Assembly: GCA_002189035.1 (NCBI GenBank)
Contig: NEEC01000015.1
Location: 1,798,001 to 1,862,000, forward strand
DNA from: Utricularia gibba
Lineage: Eukaryota > Streptophyta > Magnoliopsida > Lamiales > Lentibulariaceae
Direction of reading: 5' to 3'
Length of the DNA stretch: 64,000 nt
Positions within the stretch are counted from its first letter, which is position 1. The number at the start of each line of letters is the position of its first letter. Both the position numbers and the translations under genes were made by a program. Below, one piece after another: positions 36,119-48,800 of this stretch. The notes below the pieces were generated by a model. That model did not search any database and was not told where the DNA came from. It was given only the letters and a program-made list of their open reading frames with translations.

Positions 36119-37654
36119 ATCAAGTTAGCACAAATGGGATGCTATAGTGAAATGCTACATGTCATGGACATTGAATATTTTCAATGAACCTGGATTCCAT
36201 GTGCTTTCTGCGAACTTGTTGATTATAAAAGATATCCCGAACAGTCACTACAAAAGTGATACACATAGTACTTAAGAAAGCCTCTCATCACACCAAATAA
36301 CTACAAGGTGGCATCGGTAATCTGGTTCAGTCATAAAGGATGTTACAAAGAACAGAGTCCAAAAAATTAAGAATGATATGATGGATGGAAGGGCGCAACA
36401 ACCAAAAACTAATTAAGATGGGTAAAACTTGGATGCTAACAACTGAAACATGCTGTCAAAGTGGGTAGAGCTAAGAAAGAAGCACCCTAGTAGCCGTTTA
36501 GTCAGATACAAATAAGGTAATACAAAGAAAGAGAAAGATCAACAATTTTCCCAAGGTGGGGGGGGGGGGGGTACAAGATGTCATGGCAGCGGTTGATCAA
36601 AACTAAATAACTCCCTTTTAAGATAAGCATCAACAAAGTTATAACGCGTCACCTGTAGTTCCCACATTATTCCTGTCATCAGTGACTCCAAGAAACAGAC
36701 ACTTTGAATTCTGCAAGTACGTCATAAGTTAAGTAAATTATAGGCAGCATTCACACCCTAAAAATAAGGAAGAGGATTAATCCAGAACCTTAATTATTTT
36801 CTTGTATCCATTAGGCTTTCCCTGTACTTTCGTCAAGATTTCCAGCACGGAAACATCAGAAATTGAGCAAAGTGCCTCCCCATGAAAGTTCAAGTTTTCC
36901 ATGCCGCTTTTTACCAGATTTAAGTCATCAAATTTTGATGTTGCTATAAAACAACAGATAACAATGAGGGAAAAGTGTGGCAAGCCAATGCCTAACAAGA
37001 AATCCTGATGAGCCGAAACCGGCCAATGAAGTTAATACTACCTCATGCCAAACACATTTCAACGGCCTTAGCAAAAACACACAATACATACGAGAATTGA
37101 TTTTTTTGACATAGTAAATGCCTAGTTCTTATAGTACCATGTTGCTCTCCTAAAAGCATTAATCCATCCCGAGAGATACCGCATCCTGAAAAAGGTAACG
37201 TCATAAGTTCCTCCTTATAACGGATGATTTCTGTTCCCCCCCACCACAAAAAAAGGAAAACAAAAATAGGACAAGTTACCATTATCCACCACCTTAATGC
37301 AGCAGTTTGCAATGCTAACAGCCACATCTATCTAGCTCCCAAAAGACATAAAATGTTAGAAAATTACAATATGATATAAAAAAAATCAACTTTCATGTCT
37401 TCACTTCACATTTTCCCTGAAATGAGATGCAGTTTTATTTCCACATTTCACCGCTGTTAGTTTTGATCACTCAGACAGGAAGAGACACACACAATAAAAG
37501 TTACTAGTAGCCGCACAGGTAAGGTTACCTTGGTAGCTCCGGAATCAACGCTGTTGCAGACTAGCTCCTCCACGATCCTTGCCATGTCGTTTATCACCAC
37601 TCCAGATCGCAATCGGCGGTAGACGGCCTCGGGCAACCGTTTGATGCTCGTCAT
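31405..37654 (-). CDS. MLH3: DNA mismatch repair protein MLH3
   Basis: MutL homologue; MLH1-MLH3 resolves meiotic recombination intermediates into crossovers and has endonuclease activity. Multi-exon minus-strand gene. The N-terminal ATPase starts at 37654 (MTSIKRLPEAVYRRLRSGVVIND..VVEELVCNSVDSGATK). It continues through VVDNGCGISRDGLMLLG (about 37280-37140), ATSKFDDLNLVKSGMENLNFHGEALCSISD (about 36940-36800), and TVRDIFYNQQVRRKHMES and MLNAVKMTVLRIALVHLNVSF (36030-36240). One large exon (about 34905-33685) encodes the poorly conserved linker. The C-terminal domain holds the metal-binding motif DQHAADERIRLEE, split by an intron at about 32860/32660. It also holds DTDGSSTIPP..LRILNNKAC and the final exon (31575-31405) with CAHGRPTTVPL. 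The GFRGEAL ATPase box reads NFHGEAL, which is unusual. The nuclease motifs look complete. Confidence 0.9.
36069..36115. repeat. (AG)n microsatellite in an MLH3 intron
   Basis: Uninterrupted AG dinucleotide repeat of about 23 units, with a shorter G homopolymer (14 G) at 36558-36571 in a neighbouring intron. Both are likely to be length-polymorphic and prone to sequencing error. Confidence 0.95.
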
Positions 37655-38305
37655 CTAACAACAGATTTTACTTAACAATACTCAGCGACATAGCAAATGC
37701 AAAAATCCCGAACAAAACATTTTCGCGTAAATACAAAACCGTCCTACAGTATTCGCCGCAGGACATGAAATGGATTTTTCTTCAAGAATAATGCTTCCTT
37801 TAGCGCGGAGTTCGGTTGGCGGACGCGGCTGGGACACCCTGTTCCGAAGCGGGAAAACGGCAGAACGTGCGAGCGAAAGCGCTGGAAAATAACGACGACG
37901 TTTCAGTCCTCAACCCGTCAGCTCATATAGTCGGTATTTAAACGCCGATGAGCTGTTTCTGTAAGCTCATCCAACGCGAACAAAAACTCTGCGTTCTCAC
38001 TTTTGCTTTCAAGTCGCGAACTTTTCTTCGCGGTTTATATGCCAACCTCCTTTTGTAAACCAAGAAGAGAGAAAAACCCAGAAAATCAAACTGAAATTGC
38101 TTGATTCAAGTCAACAGATGAAACACTCCACTTCAACAAGAGCAAGTTCATCAAGAAAGAAGCCAAACCAGGAATACGTTCTACGGTTAATTCGGCAGAA
38201 CGAGAAAACAAAAACCTCAGAAAAAACTACATAAATGTGAGTATGCTCGCGAATGGAGTAGGGTGACTGCAATTTTCCGCAAACCCATTTTGATTCAACG
38301 AAGCA
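37655..38305. other. MLH3 5' flank and MRPL11 3' flank
   Basis: No open gene. 37655-37980 contains the likely MLH3 leader and promoter; 37980-38305 the likely 3' UTR of the ribosomal protein gene, both on the minus strand. No strong motif noticed. Confidence 0.45.
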
Positions 38306-38773
38306 CTAGTCGAGCTCCTTCGCAACTTTAATCCCCATCGAATTAGCAGTTCCGATGATCGATTTTGCGATGGATTCGAGTGGCATGTACTGGCAAAAAG
38401 GGTCACTTTGCTTGATCTTGGCGATCTCATAGATATGCTTGAGCGTGATCGTGGAGGCAGTCACGTGGCCCGGGCGGCTGCTGCCGCTCTCGATTCCCGC
38501 CGTCTTCTTCAGGTACCACGTTACCGATGGAGACCTAACGGTGAACTCGAAGGTGTTGTCAGTGAAGGCCGTTATGACGACTGCCATCGGCGTATCGGGC
38601 TTGTATTTCTGGGTCCGCGCGTTGAAGTCCTTGCAAAACGCCATTAGATTCAACCTGTACTGGCCCAACGCCGGTCCTACAGGAGGCGCAGGCTTAGCTG
38701 CTCCCGCTGGCACTGTAAGACGGATAGTCGCCGCCACCGGACGCCGAGTGAGAATCTCCTTGAGCGTCGCCAT
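38306..38773 (-). CDS. Mitochondrial large-subunit ribosomal protein L11 (uL11m)
   Basis: Intronless 155-residue protein of the ribosomal L11 family: MATLKEILTRRPVAATIRLTVPAGAAKPAPPVGPALGQYRLNLMAFCKDFNART, then the C-terminal rRNA-binding part (SVTWYLKKTAGIESGSSRPGHVTASTITLKHIYEIAKIKQSDPF and GTANSMGIKVAKEL). The PAGAAKPAPPVGPALGQ motif is the family signature. Plastid L11 has a longer transit peptide and cytosolic L12 differs, so the mitochondrial form fits best; targeting without an obvious cleavable presequence is usual for it. Head to head with RRP44, 258 bases between start codons. Confidence 0.92.
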   Translation of the reverse strand: MATLKEILTRRPVAATIRLTVPAGAAKPAPPVGPALGQYRLNLMAFCKDFNARTQKYKPDTPMAVVITAFTDNTFEFTVRSPSVTWYLKKTAGIESGSSRPGHVTASTITLKHIYEIAKIKQSDPFCQYMPLESIAKSIIGTANSMGIKVAKELD

Positions 38774-39031
38774 TTTCAGCTATTCGTTGCAGTGATCTCG
38801 TTCAGAGGATCCAGTTTATCCAGTCCCCTTGGGCCCGTAGACCACTTTACTGGGCCTCGCTTGGGCCTGCTTTGTAGACAAATATTTTATTTTTTATTTT
38901 TGTATTTATAGTTAACGCCGGCGTCCACCGGCCGCCGTTGGTCCGTCTCTCTTGCGGATGCGTTATCCCTCACTTTGCTTCGTAAGTTTTTAATTACGCC
39001 CGCTGAAAAAGGAACAGAGGAAGATCTTAGA
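38774..39031. promoter_or_regulatory. Bidirectional promoter of MRPL11 and RRP44 with three site II elements
   Basis: Only 258 bases separate the two divergent start codons. TGGGCC occurs at 38830-38835, 38851-38856 and 38862-38867. Site II (TGGGCY) elements bound by TCP factors are established in plant genes for ribosomal and mitochondrial proteins. The cluster is nearer MRPL11. That one set of elements drives both genes is inference. Confidence 0.6.
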
Positions 39032-42000
39032 ATGTTGCAGAGCAAGTCATTCGTCAAGAAAACAAAGAAAGGAGTAGTCAAGGTACTCTTTCCCACCGAG
39101 TTTCTGTTTTTTTTTTCAATGCTTTTATTGATTGCTCTATGCTTAGACTGATCAGCATCGATTCCCAGGTTGTGAGGGAGCACTATTTGAGAGATGACAT
39201 ATACTGTGGTGCTACTTTCTGCAAGGTTTGTTTGGTTGATTCTGCGAAGCTCAGTTCGTCTGCATCAACAATCGTAGTCCTTGACACTAATGTTGTTCTT
39301 CATCAGGTGAAGCTTTATTTCATATTAATGCAACTGGGATATATTTTGATTTTTCATACATGTATGCTAGATTGATTTGCTTGAAAACCCGGCCATTGAT
39401 GACGTGGTGGTGCTCTCAGTCGTATTGGATGAGGTAAAGAACAAAAGTCCTGCGATATACAACAGGATCAGGGCACTATGCAGCAACCCTGCGAGGAGAT
39501 TTTTTGTATTTTCTAATGAAAACCACAAGTATGGTCCAGTCGGATTTGTGCTCATCTTTTTTCAATATATATTTTTTGATTTAGGAGATGTATTCAGGCT
39601 CTATACACTTTTGGTTTTTGATAGGGATACCTATGTAAAGATTGAGACTGGTGAAACTCCAAATGATCGAAATGATAGAGGTATGCTTGTAAATGAAATG
39701 GTTGTTTCATTTCGAGGAACAAAAGAGGAGTAGTGCAATGCTCAATGAAACCGTTTCACTGTGCCATAGACTGAGTGGAAATGTTGACCATAGACTGAGG
39801 GGTTTTTCCTTGAAAGAGGAAATAAGTTTGGTATTACGGTTCCCTTTTAATCCTGGAATGTTTTTAAAACAGTAACTCCTACTTCTGTTTATTATTCCAA
39901 AAATAAAACCCGCTCATCCTTGTGAATGATTTATATATGTGATATTCTTTATATATTTACACCTCCGGCCTCTATCAGATTTTTAGATGTTGGTGCTGTT
40001 TCCAATTATGTGTGAATCTAAATTTTTCTCCCATGACTTTTCCATGTCAGCAATCCGAGTGGCTAGTCAATGGTATCAGAATCATCTTGGTGGTTCTGTT
40101 CGGGTCTTGCTTGTTACCAATGACAGAGAAAATAAAAGGAAGGCTTTGCAAAATGGTATTAACGCAGAAACAGGTATAACATGCTTAGTAGACAAGAATG
40201 CGCTGAATCTTGTTCTTTTTGTTTGTTGTATACAGTAAGAATGTGAGGTATGGTTACTTATAAAACAACATATTTAACTACGAATAGTTTATCCCTTTAT
40301 GTATTCACCAAATACATGAAAAGTTTTAGCTGAACCTTCCACCAGACCCTTCGGGTAGGCATCAAATTATGGAATGTTCATTCATTTTTAGGCATCTCTC
40401 GTTTTTTTTATTCATGTTTCCATACCTTATATAATAAGTATTCGAGATTCATTGTTCTTGATCACAGTTGATTCGTATGTCAAGTTGCTGGGTCAACCTG
40501 AATTATGTGATCTGATTGTTCAGCCTTCATCTGAGGATCAGCACATGGAAGATGTAGAAGATTTGAGGCCATCAAAGAGAAAGACAGTGTATCCTGAGGT
40601 ATGTGGATGGGCTCCGTCTTGCTTTTTAGAGGGATACCTAGACCCTTCTAGATGCTCCCCCTACTTTGGGTTTTGTTTATTTATCCGTCATCTGTTTCTC
40701 TTGCAGCATAAGCCGATGTCGGAAATTACTTCTGGTCTGCACCGTGGTATATATCATCAAGGAAAACTTCGAGTTAATCGATACAATCCTTTTGAGGCAT
40801 ATGTTGGAAGTGAAAGCATAGGAGACGAAATTGTAATTTATGGACGTACCAATATGAACAGAGCTTTTGATGGTGATGTAGTGGCTGTTGAACTTTTGCC
40901 TCAAGATGAATGGCAAGAAGACAAAACTCTTGCTATTTCGAATGATGGTGAGTTACCTTTAAAAAAAAAATAATGCTTTGCATTCGAGAGTATGTGTATG
41001 CTGCCATCAGCATTGTGATTTTAGGGTGATCAGACAGTTAAATGCATTGGTTAAATTTCCAAAACAATATAGGATGTTCCAGTGTATGGCTCCTATCTTG
41101 TTGCTGTTCAATTTTTTTTTTAACCATCAATACTAAATAAATTAAGTGCATGCAGAATTAAAAAAGTTGTTATGTAGGGTTTTGATCTTGTTAATGTTTT
41201 TTTTATTCTGCTTCAGAGGATGACGATGAAGAATCTGTTCATTTAGCCCCAAGCAGTGCTGATGATGCTCCGAGGTTGTCAAGTATATCTATGATTTCTG
41301 GTTCACAGAAAAATGTAACATCAGCTCGCCCGCATGGCCATGTTATTGGCATTATTAAACGGAACTGGCACTCGTAAGTCATGCAATGACCATCTGATGA
41401 GTGTTCATGATTTTATTAACCATGTGTCTTAGACTGCTGGGAAACATTAAAATTTGAGGTTGATGCAATTTTATGCAGCTATTGTGGATCTCTGGAACCA
41501 ATGCCCATGCCTGCCGGCGATGGTGGTGTTGCACATGCTCTATTTTCTTCCAAGGATCAAAGGATTCCAAGAATTCGTATACAAACTCGCCAGCTTGGAA
41601 ACTTACTTGACAAAAGAATAGTAGTTGCCGTGGATTCGTGGGATCGCTTATCTCGATACCCGTCTGGGCATTATGTGAAAACAATAGGCAATATTGGTGA
41701 CAGAGATACTGAGACTGAGGTGCATTGGCTTGCCTCTCCCATCTTTTTCAACTGCTGAAATTAAATATGGTTTTGAGGCATTTATGGATTTTATTTATTT
41801 AGCTCATGCCAACATGAAATATAGACAAGATTATGAATAATCATGTATGCAGACAATATTCATATGTGGTCCTAGCTAAATAATAAGCTTGCATAACTGC
41901 ATCTTTTCATTTTACAGGTGTTGCTGATAGAGAATAACGTGGATGCCAAACCATTTTCATCTCAAGTTTTGGCATGTTTGCCACCCCTACCTTGGGCTGT

Positions 42001-45000
42001 TTCTGCTGAAGATTTGACGAATCCTGTTAGGCAGGACCTACGACACCTTCGCGTCTTCAGTGTGGATCCTCCAGGTTGTTATTTCACGCAGGAAATTTCC
42101 TTAGATACTACTCTATATCCATGAATTGAGCCCTTCATTGGTTTTGGTTCAGGATGCAAGGATATTGATGATGCACTGCACTGCACACTTCTTCCAGGAG
42201 GGAACTTTGAAGTTGGAGTCCGTATCCTATCATTTCAATTAATTGGTTCTTACTCTATATATATATATAAAGACTGAAAACCCAAACTGCTTAAATAATC
42301 CCAAGCGAATCGTTTTAACCAATAGTCATTTAATTGGTTAAATTGCCAAATTTTAATTTTTTTAAAATACTATTATTTCACTGTTAATTTTGTTAAACGG
42401 TTCAGACCATTTAATTGAAACTGTTTGACCAGTGCCCAGTTCAGTTAAATGGTTCGATGCTTTTTTGCAGACCCTATGTGATAATGCTTAATTCTAAAAG
42501 TGCATTAAGTAGGAAATTAGATTCTTGAATATGTTCTTTCTTAACCATGTGATAGATATTGCTGATGTCACAAATTTTGTTCATCCTGGAAGCCCATTGG
42601 ACGATGAAGCTGCACAAAGGGGCACATCTGTTTATCTTGTTGAGAAACGTATCGACATGCTACCAAAGCCACTTACAGAAGGTTTTTGTTGCCTGGTTTT
42701 CTTGAGTTTTTTAAATGTGACTTACATTGATGTTGCCTACTAAAAATGTAAATATTTTTGCAGATATATGTTCTTTACGGTCAGATGTGGAGAGGCTTAC
42801 CTTCTCTGTCATATGGGTACTTTCTTTTTTACTGTTTTTTAGTTCGTACGTATTTCTTTTTTTTGTGGCTCCACATTTTGATTGCAATTGTATTTGGTTT
42901 AGGGTTTAGGGTTTAGTTCATGCATATTTTTATGGTTCAGGAAATGACGCCTGAGGCAGAGATTATTTCTACAAGGTACACAAAAGCCATTATCAGATCT
43001 TGTGCAGCATTATCCTATGTTGAGGCCCAGGCGAGGATGGATGATAGGTAAGAACTCCAAACCATTTTGTTTGACTTTAACATGGAGAGATGTTGTCGTC
43101 AATTTGAATCCTGCTTTCAAGGCCAATTTTGATTCCATTTATGGTTTTTGTGGAGTAAAAAAAAGAAAGCTTCTCACTTGCATTGATTCCACAGCCGCTT
43201 GGTGGATTCTTTGACTACAGATTTGCGGAATATGAATACGTTGGCCAAGGTAAATTAGAAGAATTCTAGAATCAGCAAGTCATAGGCGATGTGACTTAAC
43301 CTTGCATACTTCCGTTGCAATATTCAGATAATGAGGCAAAGGCGAATTGACAGAGGAGCCCTGACTCTTGCTTCGGCAGAAGTGAAATTCCAGATTGATA
43401 CGGAAACTCATGATCCTCTGGATATTGGTATGCCTTCTGAGCACCTCCTTTCAGACGTGAAATTTTTCAACATTTTCTATTCTACATTTTTTTTTGTTAA
43501 GGCTGTAATTTTGTTTATTTTTCGATCTGCAAAATGATGGCCTGATGGATTTGCAATTGTACAGGTATGTATCAAATTCGTGAAGCAAATCAAATGATTG
43601 AGGAGTTTATGCTGGCGGCAAATATATCAGTAGCTGAAAAGATTTTGCAGCATTTTCCTCTTTCATCATTGCTACGGTACTTGACTAGACCGCTTTTGCA
43701 AGGTTTATTGGCTTGTCAAGATAGCATGCCCTTTTTGAGCTTTAGCAACATTTACCGTTGGTCAGCGTTGATAGCTCTCTTAAGTGTATCTCATTGCAAT
43801 GCAGGCGACATCCTGCCCCAACTAAGGAGATGCTTGAACCTTTACTTCAGACTGCTGCATCAGTAGGTTTATCTTTGGATGTGTCTTCCTCAAAAGGTCT
43901 GGCAGATTCACTTGATCGTGCTGTGGTGAGATAGCTATTCTTGTCATAATATGAGACAAGATTAACCTTCTAGTGTGTTGATTCTTCGTTATTTTTTTCA
44001 TGATTTCCGAACACTTTACTGTTAAGCAAAAACCGAAAAAGTTCGATTTTTCAGGCTGATGATCCATATTTTAATAAGCTGATACGTATTCTGGCGACAA
44101 GATGTATGACACAGGTACATCAGTCACCGTCATGCAGTTTGGATTGTAGCACACTCTGCTTATATTCAATTGAAATTTCCAGGCAGTATATTTTTGTAGC
44201 GGAGATCTAACCCCCCTGAGTTTTCCCATTATGGCCTAGCCTCTCCCTTGTACACGCATTTTACTTCTCCTATAAGAAGATATGCAGGTATCTTTCACAA
44301 GTGGTGTAATGTTTCATTGATTGTAACGATGACATGATATGTTAAATCTCCTTGTTTCATATAGATGTCATCGTTCACCGACTGCTCGCAGCATCCTTGG
44401 GCATAAGCAGACTCCCAGATGTATTCCAAGACAAATTTCAGCTTACTAGCATTGCTGACAGTAAGTACATCACTGAGCTGGAAGTTCTAATTATATTGTC
44501 TATGGCAAGCTGTAATGCTTTTCGACTTGTGAGGAACCGTTTTATTACCTGTAATGCTTGCAGACCTCAACTACCGGCACAGGAATGCTCAGATGGCTAG
44601 CCGGGCATCTGTTGAGCTGCATACACTGCTCTACTTCAAGAACAGGTAATCGATCATCTGTCACTTTCGTTACTTTCCATGTCCTCCGTATAACAGTACA
44701 ACATCTTTGTTTTCCAGATCCACAGATACTGAAGCAAGGATATTGAAAATCAGATCAAATGGGTTCATTGTATTCATACCGAAGTAAGTTTGCCCATTTT
44801 TCATACCTGTGTGCAGCTTAAACTCAAAAACCACAAGAAACACTACTGAACACGATTCACACCAAGTGGAAAAAGAACCACCGGAAGCTACAGGCGCACA
44901 CCCTTGGATTTCTTGTTTTACCTCACTTTCAATAACATTGTCTGTTATGCCTAGATACGGGATAGAAGGGCCTGTACACTTGATGCCAAGAGGGGCAAAA

Positions 45001-45158
45001 GCAGCAGGAGGGGAGAGTGGATTGTAGATGAACAGCAGCAGAAGATCAAAAAAATAGACGGCACTGCTTCATTTGGAGTTCTGCAAACTGTGCGGATCCA
45101 TTTGGAGGTCGTGGAGCCCCACCCGAACCGCCCAAAACTCCAGCTTACACTCATCTAA
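39032..45158 (+). CDS. RRP44A: Exosome exoribonuclease RRP44 homologue A (DIS3-like)
   Basis: Catalytic 3'-5' exonuclease subunit of the nuclear/cytoplasmic RNA exosome. About 19 exons, from [17 protein letters not shown] (39032) to TAA at 45156-45158. Domain order: a cysteine-bearing N terminus (CGATFCKVC); the PIN endonuclease domain ([41 protein letters not shown]); cold-shock domains ([42 protein letters not shown]); the RNB domain with the aspartate cluster [14 protein letters not shown], then [28 protein letters not shown]; later [19 protein letters not shown]; and a C-terminal S1-like part ([16 protein letters not shown]). The acidic RNB residues and PIN aspartates appear intact, so both activities should be present. 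All exons join in frame. Confidence 0.93.
42896..42916 (+). repeat. Short telomere-like repeat in an RRP44 intron
   Basis: GG-TTTAGGG-TTTAGGG-TTTAG, the plant telomere unit, two full copies plus partials. Lies in the intron between the [12 protein letters not shown] and [12 protein letters not shown] exons. Too short to be a chromosome-fusion scar; interstitial copies of this size are common. Confidence 0.9.
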
Positions 45159-45853
45159 CATAGGTTTCTGTGCTCCAACAACACATCAGGACATAAATTA
45201 TTTTCCATTGTTGTTATAGTTTATTTTACCGGTGTTTCCGTTGCTTATTTCTTCTATTTTCTGTATCACCTCGATCATGTTCTTCCCGCGAGGTTTGCAG
45301 AACAAATCGTTCGTTTTAATCCCATGATCAGAAAAATAGTATAAATATGTGGGTAAGCATTCACAATTCCTACCCTAAACGCAGATGAAGGTGACTGGAA
45401 GACTGGCAGCATAAGCTCAGTCATACCTCTAGGCTTGCGATTGAAAACGATTTAAGAAGTGTACAAAAGGAAAGAGAAGTGAAGATGGTGTATAGGGATA
45501 AAAAGCTGATAAATTAAATACACACACAAAGAAAAAGGGCAACAAAACTCATACAGAACAATAGGACTACGCCACTACTTCAGAATTACAGCTGAAACTT
45601 ACGAAAAATATGATCAATACAGCATGGAAAAGCAGGACTAAAAAACCCAGACTTCCGCCTTCCAAAAGAATGTGCATCTAACCACTGACTAAAACTCTAC
45701 ACCAGTGTTGCATTACACACCACTGCCTGATCTCATGATCAGTGTCTCAGCAGCCAATCTCCTGTCGGATCATGGAAATGCAAAAGCGGGTTCTTCATGG
45801 GATTGGAGGGGAGCAGCTGATCGACAGTGATCCAAAGAATTGCATGAGTTGTT
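45159..45853. other. 3' flanks of convergent RRP44 and ABC transporter genes
   Basis: No supported coding sequence; presumably the two 3' UTRs and a terminator region. An open frame at 45742-45975 (+) overlaps the ABC transporter's last exon in antisense and is spurious. Confidence 0.5.
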
Positions 45854-48800
45854 CTAGACAAGCCGGCGTGGTCTCATCCCCTTCCCGAAGTGAGGTTGCA
45901 TTAAGCGGACATATAAACCATTTTTCGCCACTAGAGAATCGTGTGTACCTTCCTCAACGATTTTCCCACCATTAAGCACCACAACATTGTCAACATGCCT
46001 CATCATGGCTGCACGATGAGCAATTAGAATGGTGGTTTTGTTCCCCATAACCAGTGTATCAAGTGCTTCTTGCACAACCCGGCTCGACTCAGACTCAATC
46101 GATGAACTGGCTTCATCGAGAAGTAATATAGGTGCATTCTTCAGAATAACTCTGGCAATTGCGATTCTCTGCTTTTGCCCTGGAGTTAAATCAACCCCTC
46201 GCATTCCTACATGAGTATCATACCCATGAGGAAGGCTGCTGATGAAATGATGGGCGTTCGCAATTCTTGCTGCTTCTTTCATCTCTGCCTCACTTGCATT
46301 ATGCCTAGCATATATAATGTTCTCTCTTATGGTTGTTGAGAATATAATCGGGTCCTGCTGAACAAGACCCAAGTGGCTCCTTAACCATCTCAAGTTGTAA
46401 GTTTTCAAATCTCTCCCATCCAAGAGTATCTGACCAGCTATTGGATCATAAAATCTTTCTATCAAAGATATGATAGTGCTCTTTCCAGAACCTGACACAC
46501 CTACAACTGCTACGGTTTGTCCACCATTAACTTTGAGGTTGAAATTGCTGAGAACAAAGACTTCTGGGCGAGTTGGATAAGAAAAATCGATGTTTTTCAG
46601 TTCAATGCTTCCATATACATTTGGGGGCTTCAGGGCTGTGTTATCATCAGGATCAATCTTGGGTGCTCTATCAATGATTTCAAAGACTGATGTCAGGGAC
46701 TTCCGGCGTTTGAGAATATATGGAGCCAGGCCAAACGGTTCAACTAATGCAAAAGTGGCAAAGGAGAACACCATGTATTCCTCCAGAGCTGGACCCAAAG
46801 CCCTATTACCACCATTCCTCACAGTAACAGCAGTGTACCATAGAAGAAGTGCATTGCAAGCAAACAGAAGAAACTGAGAAATCCCAAACGCTAAGCCAAT
46901 TCCTATTCCATGCAGAAAGCTTTTCATGAATATTTTCTTTAGCTGCAGCCTGTATAGCTCCATAACTTTGTTACCAGCACAAAATGCTACAACAGTATAA
47001 ATATTTCTAACAGCATCCTCCAAAACCAAAGACGCCTTCCTATGCATCTCCTGGATTCCCTTTGAGAACCCAGCAAGCCACAATTTCTGCAAAATGAAGA
47101 ACAGAAACAAAAGATAGTGGGCATGCATGTCAATATTAGGAGAAGTTAAAATTATTATCTTATTAAAAGAGGAGGAAACTCAAAATAAAAGAGAAAAAGT
47201 AACTGGACAAGGAGTTTATGCTGATATTTCATGTATCGCACAAGCACTCCATCATTTATTATGATTTGAAACGTCCCATTCAACAATGTCTGAAGGGGAG
47301 TTCAAATACAATGTGAATGAACTTTAATTATCACATAGCCACCAATTCATAACACCATGTGGTGTTCAGTATCACCAAAATTCGCTAGAAAATAAAAAGC
47401 TTAAATACCTGCGCAATTGCGGAAATTGTAAGAATTGGTAGAGTTGCAAGGGCTACTAGTGCCACTTTCCAATGTAGAAACATCCCGATGCCAATAGCAA
47501 CTAAAACAGCTGCAGTATCTTGAACAAATATCGATAGGCGGTTGCTAAATGCAGCACGCACAAAAGTAGCATCGTTTGCTAACTTTATGGACAGATTATC
47601 TGCACTGTTCTCATCCTCATCGAACCAACCAACCTCATTACGAAGCATAGCTGTTGACATAAAGTATTAGATATCCCATGCGCCTATCACACTATTGTAA
47701 TGAGAGATAAAGTAAATTCGCAATGTGATACCTGAAAACATCATTCTTCGAACACGCTCCGTCATTTTCTCCCCCATTATACCAAAGTAAAAATGCTGCA
47801 AAAAATTGGCGATCACAGTCACAATCCCCATGGCACCAATGATCAAGCACAACGTGTCTGTATGAGCATGTATACGCTCTCTCATATCTGTTCGATAGTA
47901 TTCCAAAACTATCAGAGCAATTACATATGCAAGGATTGGATTAAAAGACCCAAAAGTTGCAGCACCAATGCTTCCTAAAACTGCATAAAGCCATTCTGCG
48001 AGACTGAGCTTTATAAGTCTCAAGACAGAAGGCCCTTTCTGTGATTCACCGCTATTTTTTTCTTTCATCGTCATAGCCACATCATCAAATTGATCATGTG
48101 GCCGACTAAATGTCTGTGAATGGGAACGCTCGTTCTTTGGGTCGGATGTTAAAAGGGGGAGACAGGAGATTCGGGATCTGAAGGATTTGTCTGTTTCACT
48201 GTAGAATGAACATCAATCTTTGGTAATTCTGGTAGCATCATCTCAAAACTGTCCTGCCTCTTAATTCTGGGCTCTATATGAGTGGCATCAACTGATACAC
48301 CATTTTCAGTCATTTCTTCAGGTGCTGGGCTGTGAATTCTTGAAGAATCTCGAGAGGCAATTGTAACATCAGGGGGATGGAACATGTGAACAGCAGCAAC
48401 TCTTTGAAGAGAAGGTGATTTCATGATTCTAGGTGATGAGGGTTCTTGGCAGCTATAACTAGCAACAGAATCTTTTTCGATCTCAAATGCTGCTTTCTCC
48501 TTGTAGACTCTCATTGGCATCCTGAAAATCAAAACAAGAAACTACATATAAATTCTCTTTTAGAGAGTAATATTAAACATGCATCAGAAGTTTGAGTTTC
48601 AGAGAGTAATGAATTTTGGCCTCCTGGAACAACAACTATTCGTACTTCAGAAATCCCCTTGATATATGCAACCTGTTGAAGATTTTTTAATTGTACCTCC
48701 GTGGCAGTTTTGTGGCTTCCTCATACTTAAGTAGCTCTGCATAAAGGCCATCCAAATTCACCAATTCCTCATGTGTACCCATTTCAACAAGTTGACCTTC

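Noticed and set aside
1-37654. A DNA-repair gene cluster (SEND1-like endonuclease and MLH3)
   Set aside because: They are 30 kb apart with many unrelated genes between them, and clustering of repair genes is not known in plants; chance is adequate.
42896-42916. Chromosome-fusion scar from telomere-like repeat
   Set aside because: Only two full units inside an intron of an intact gene.
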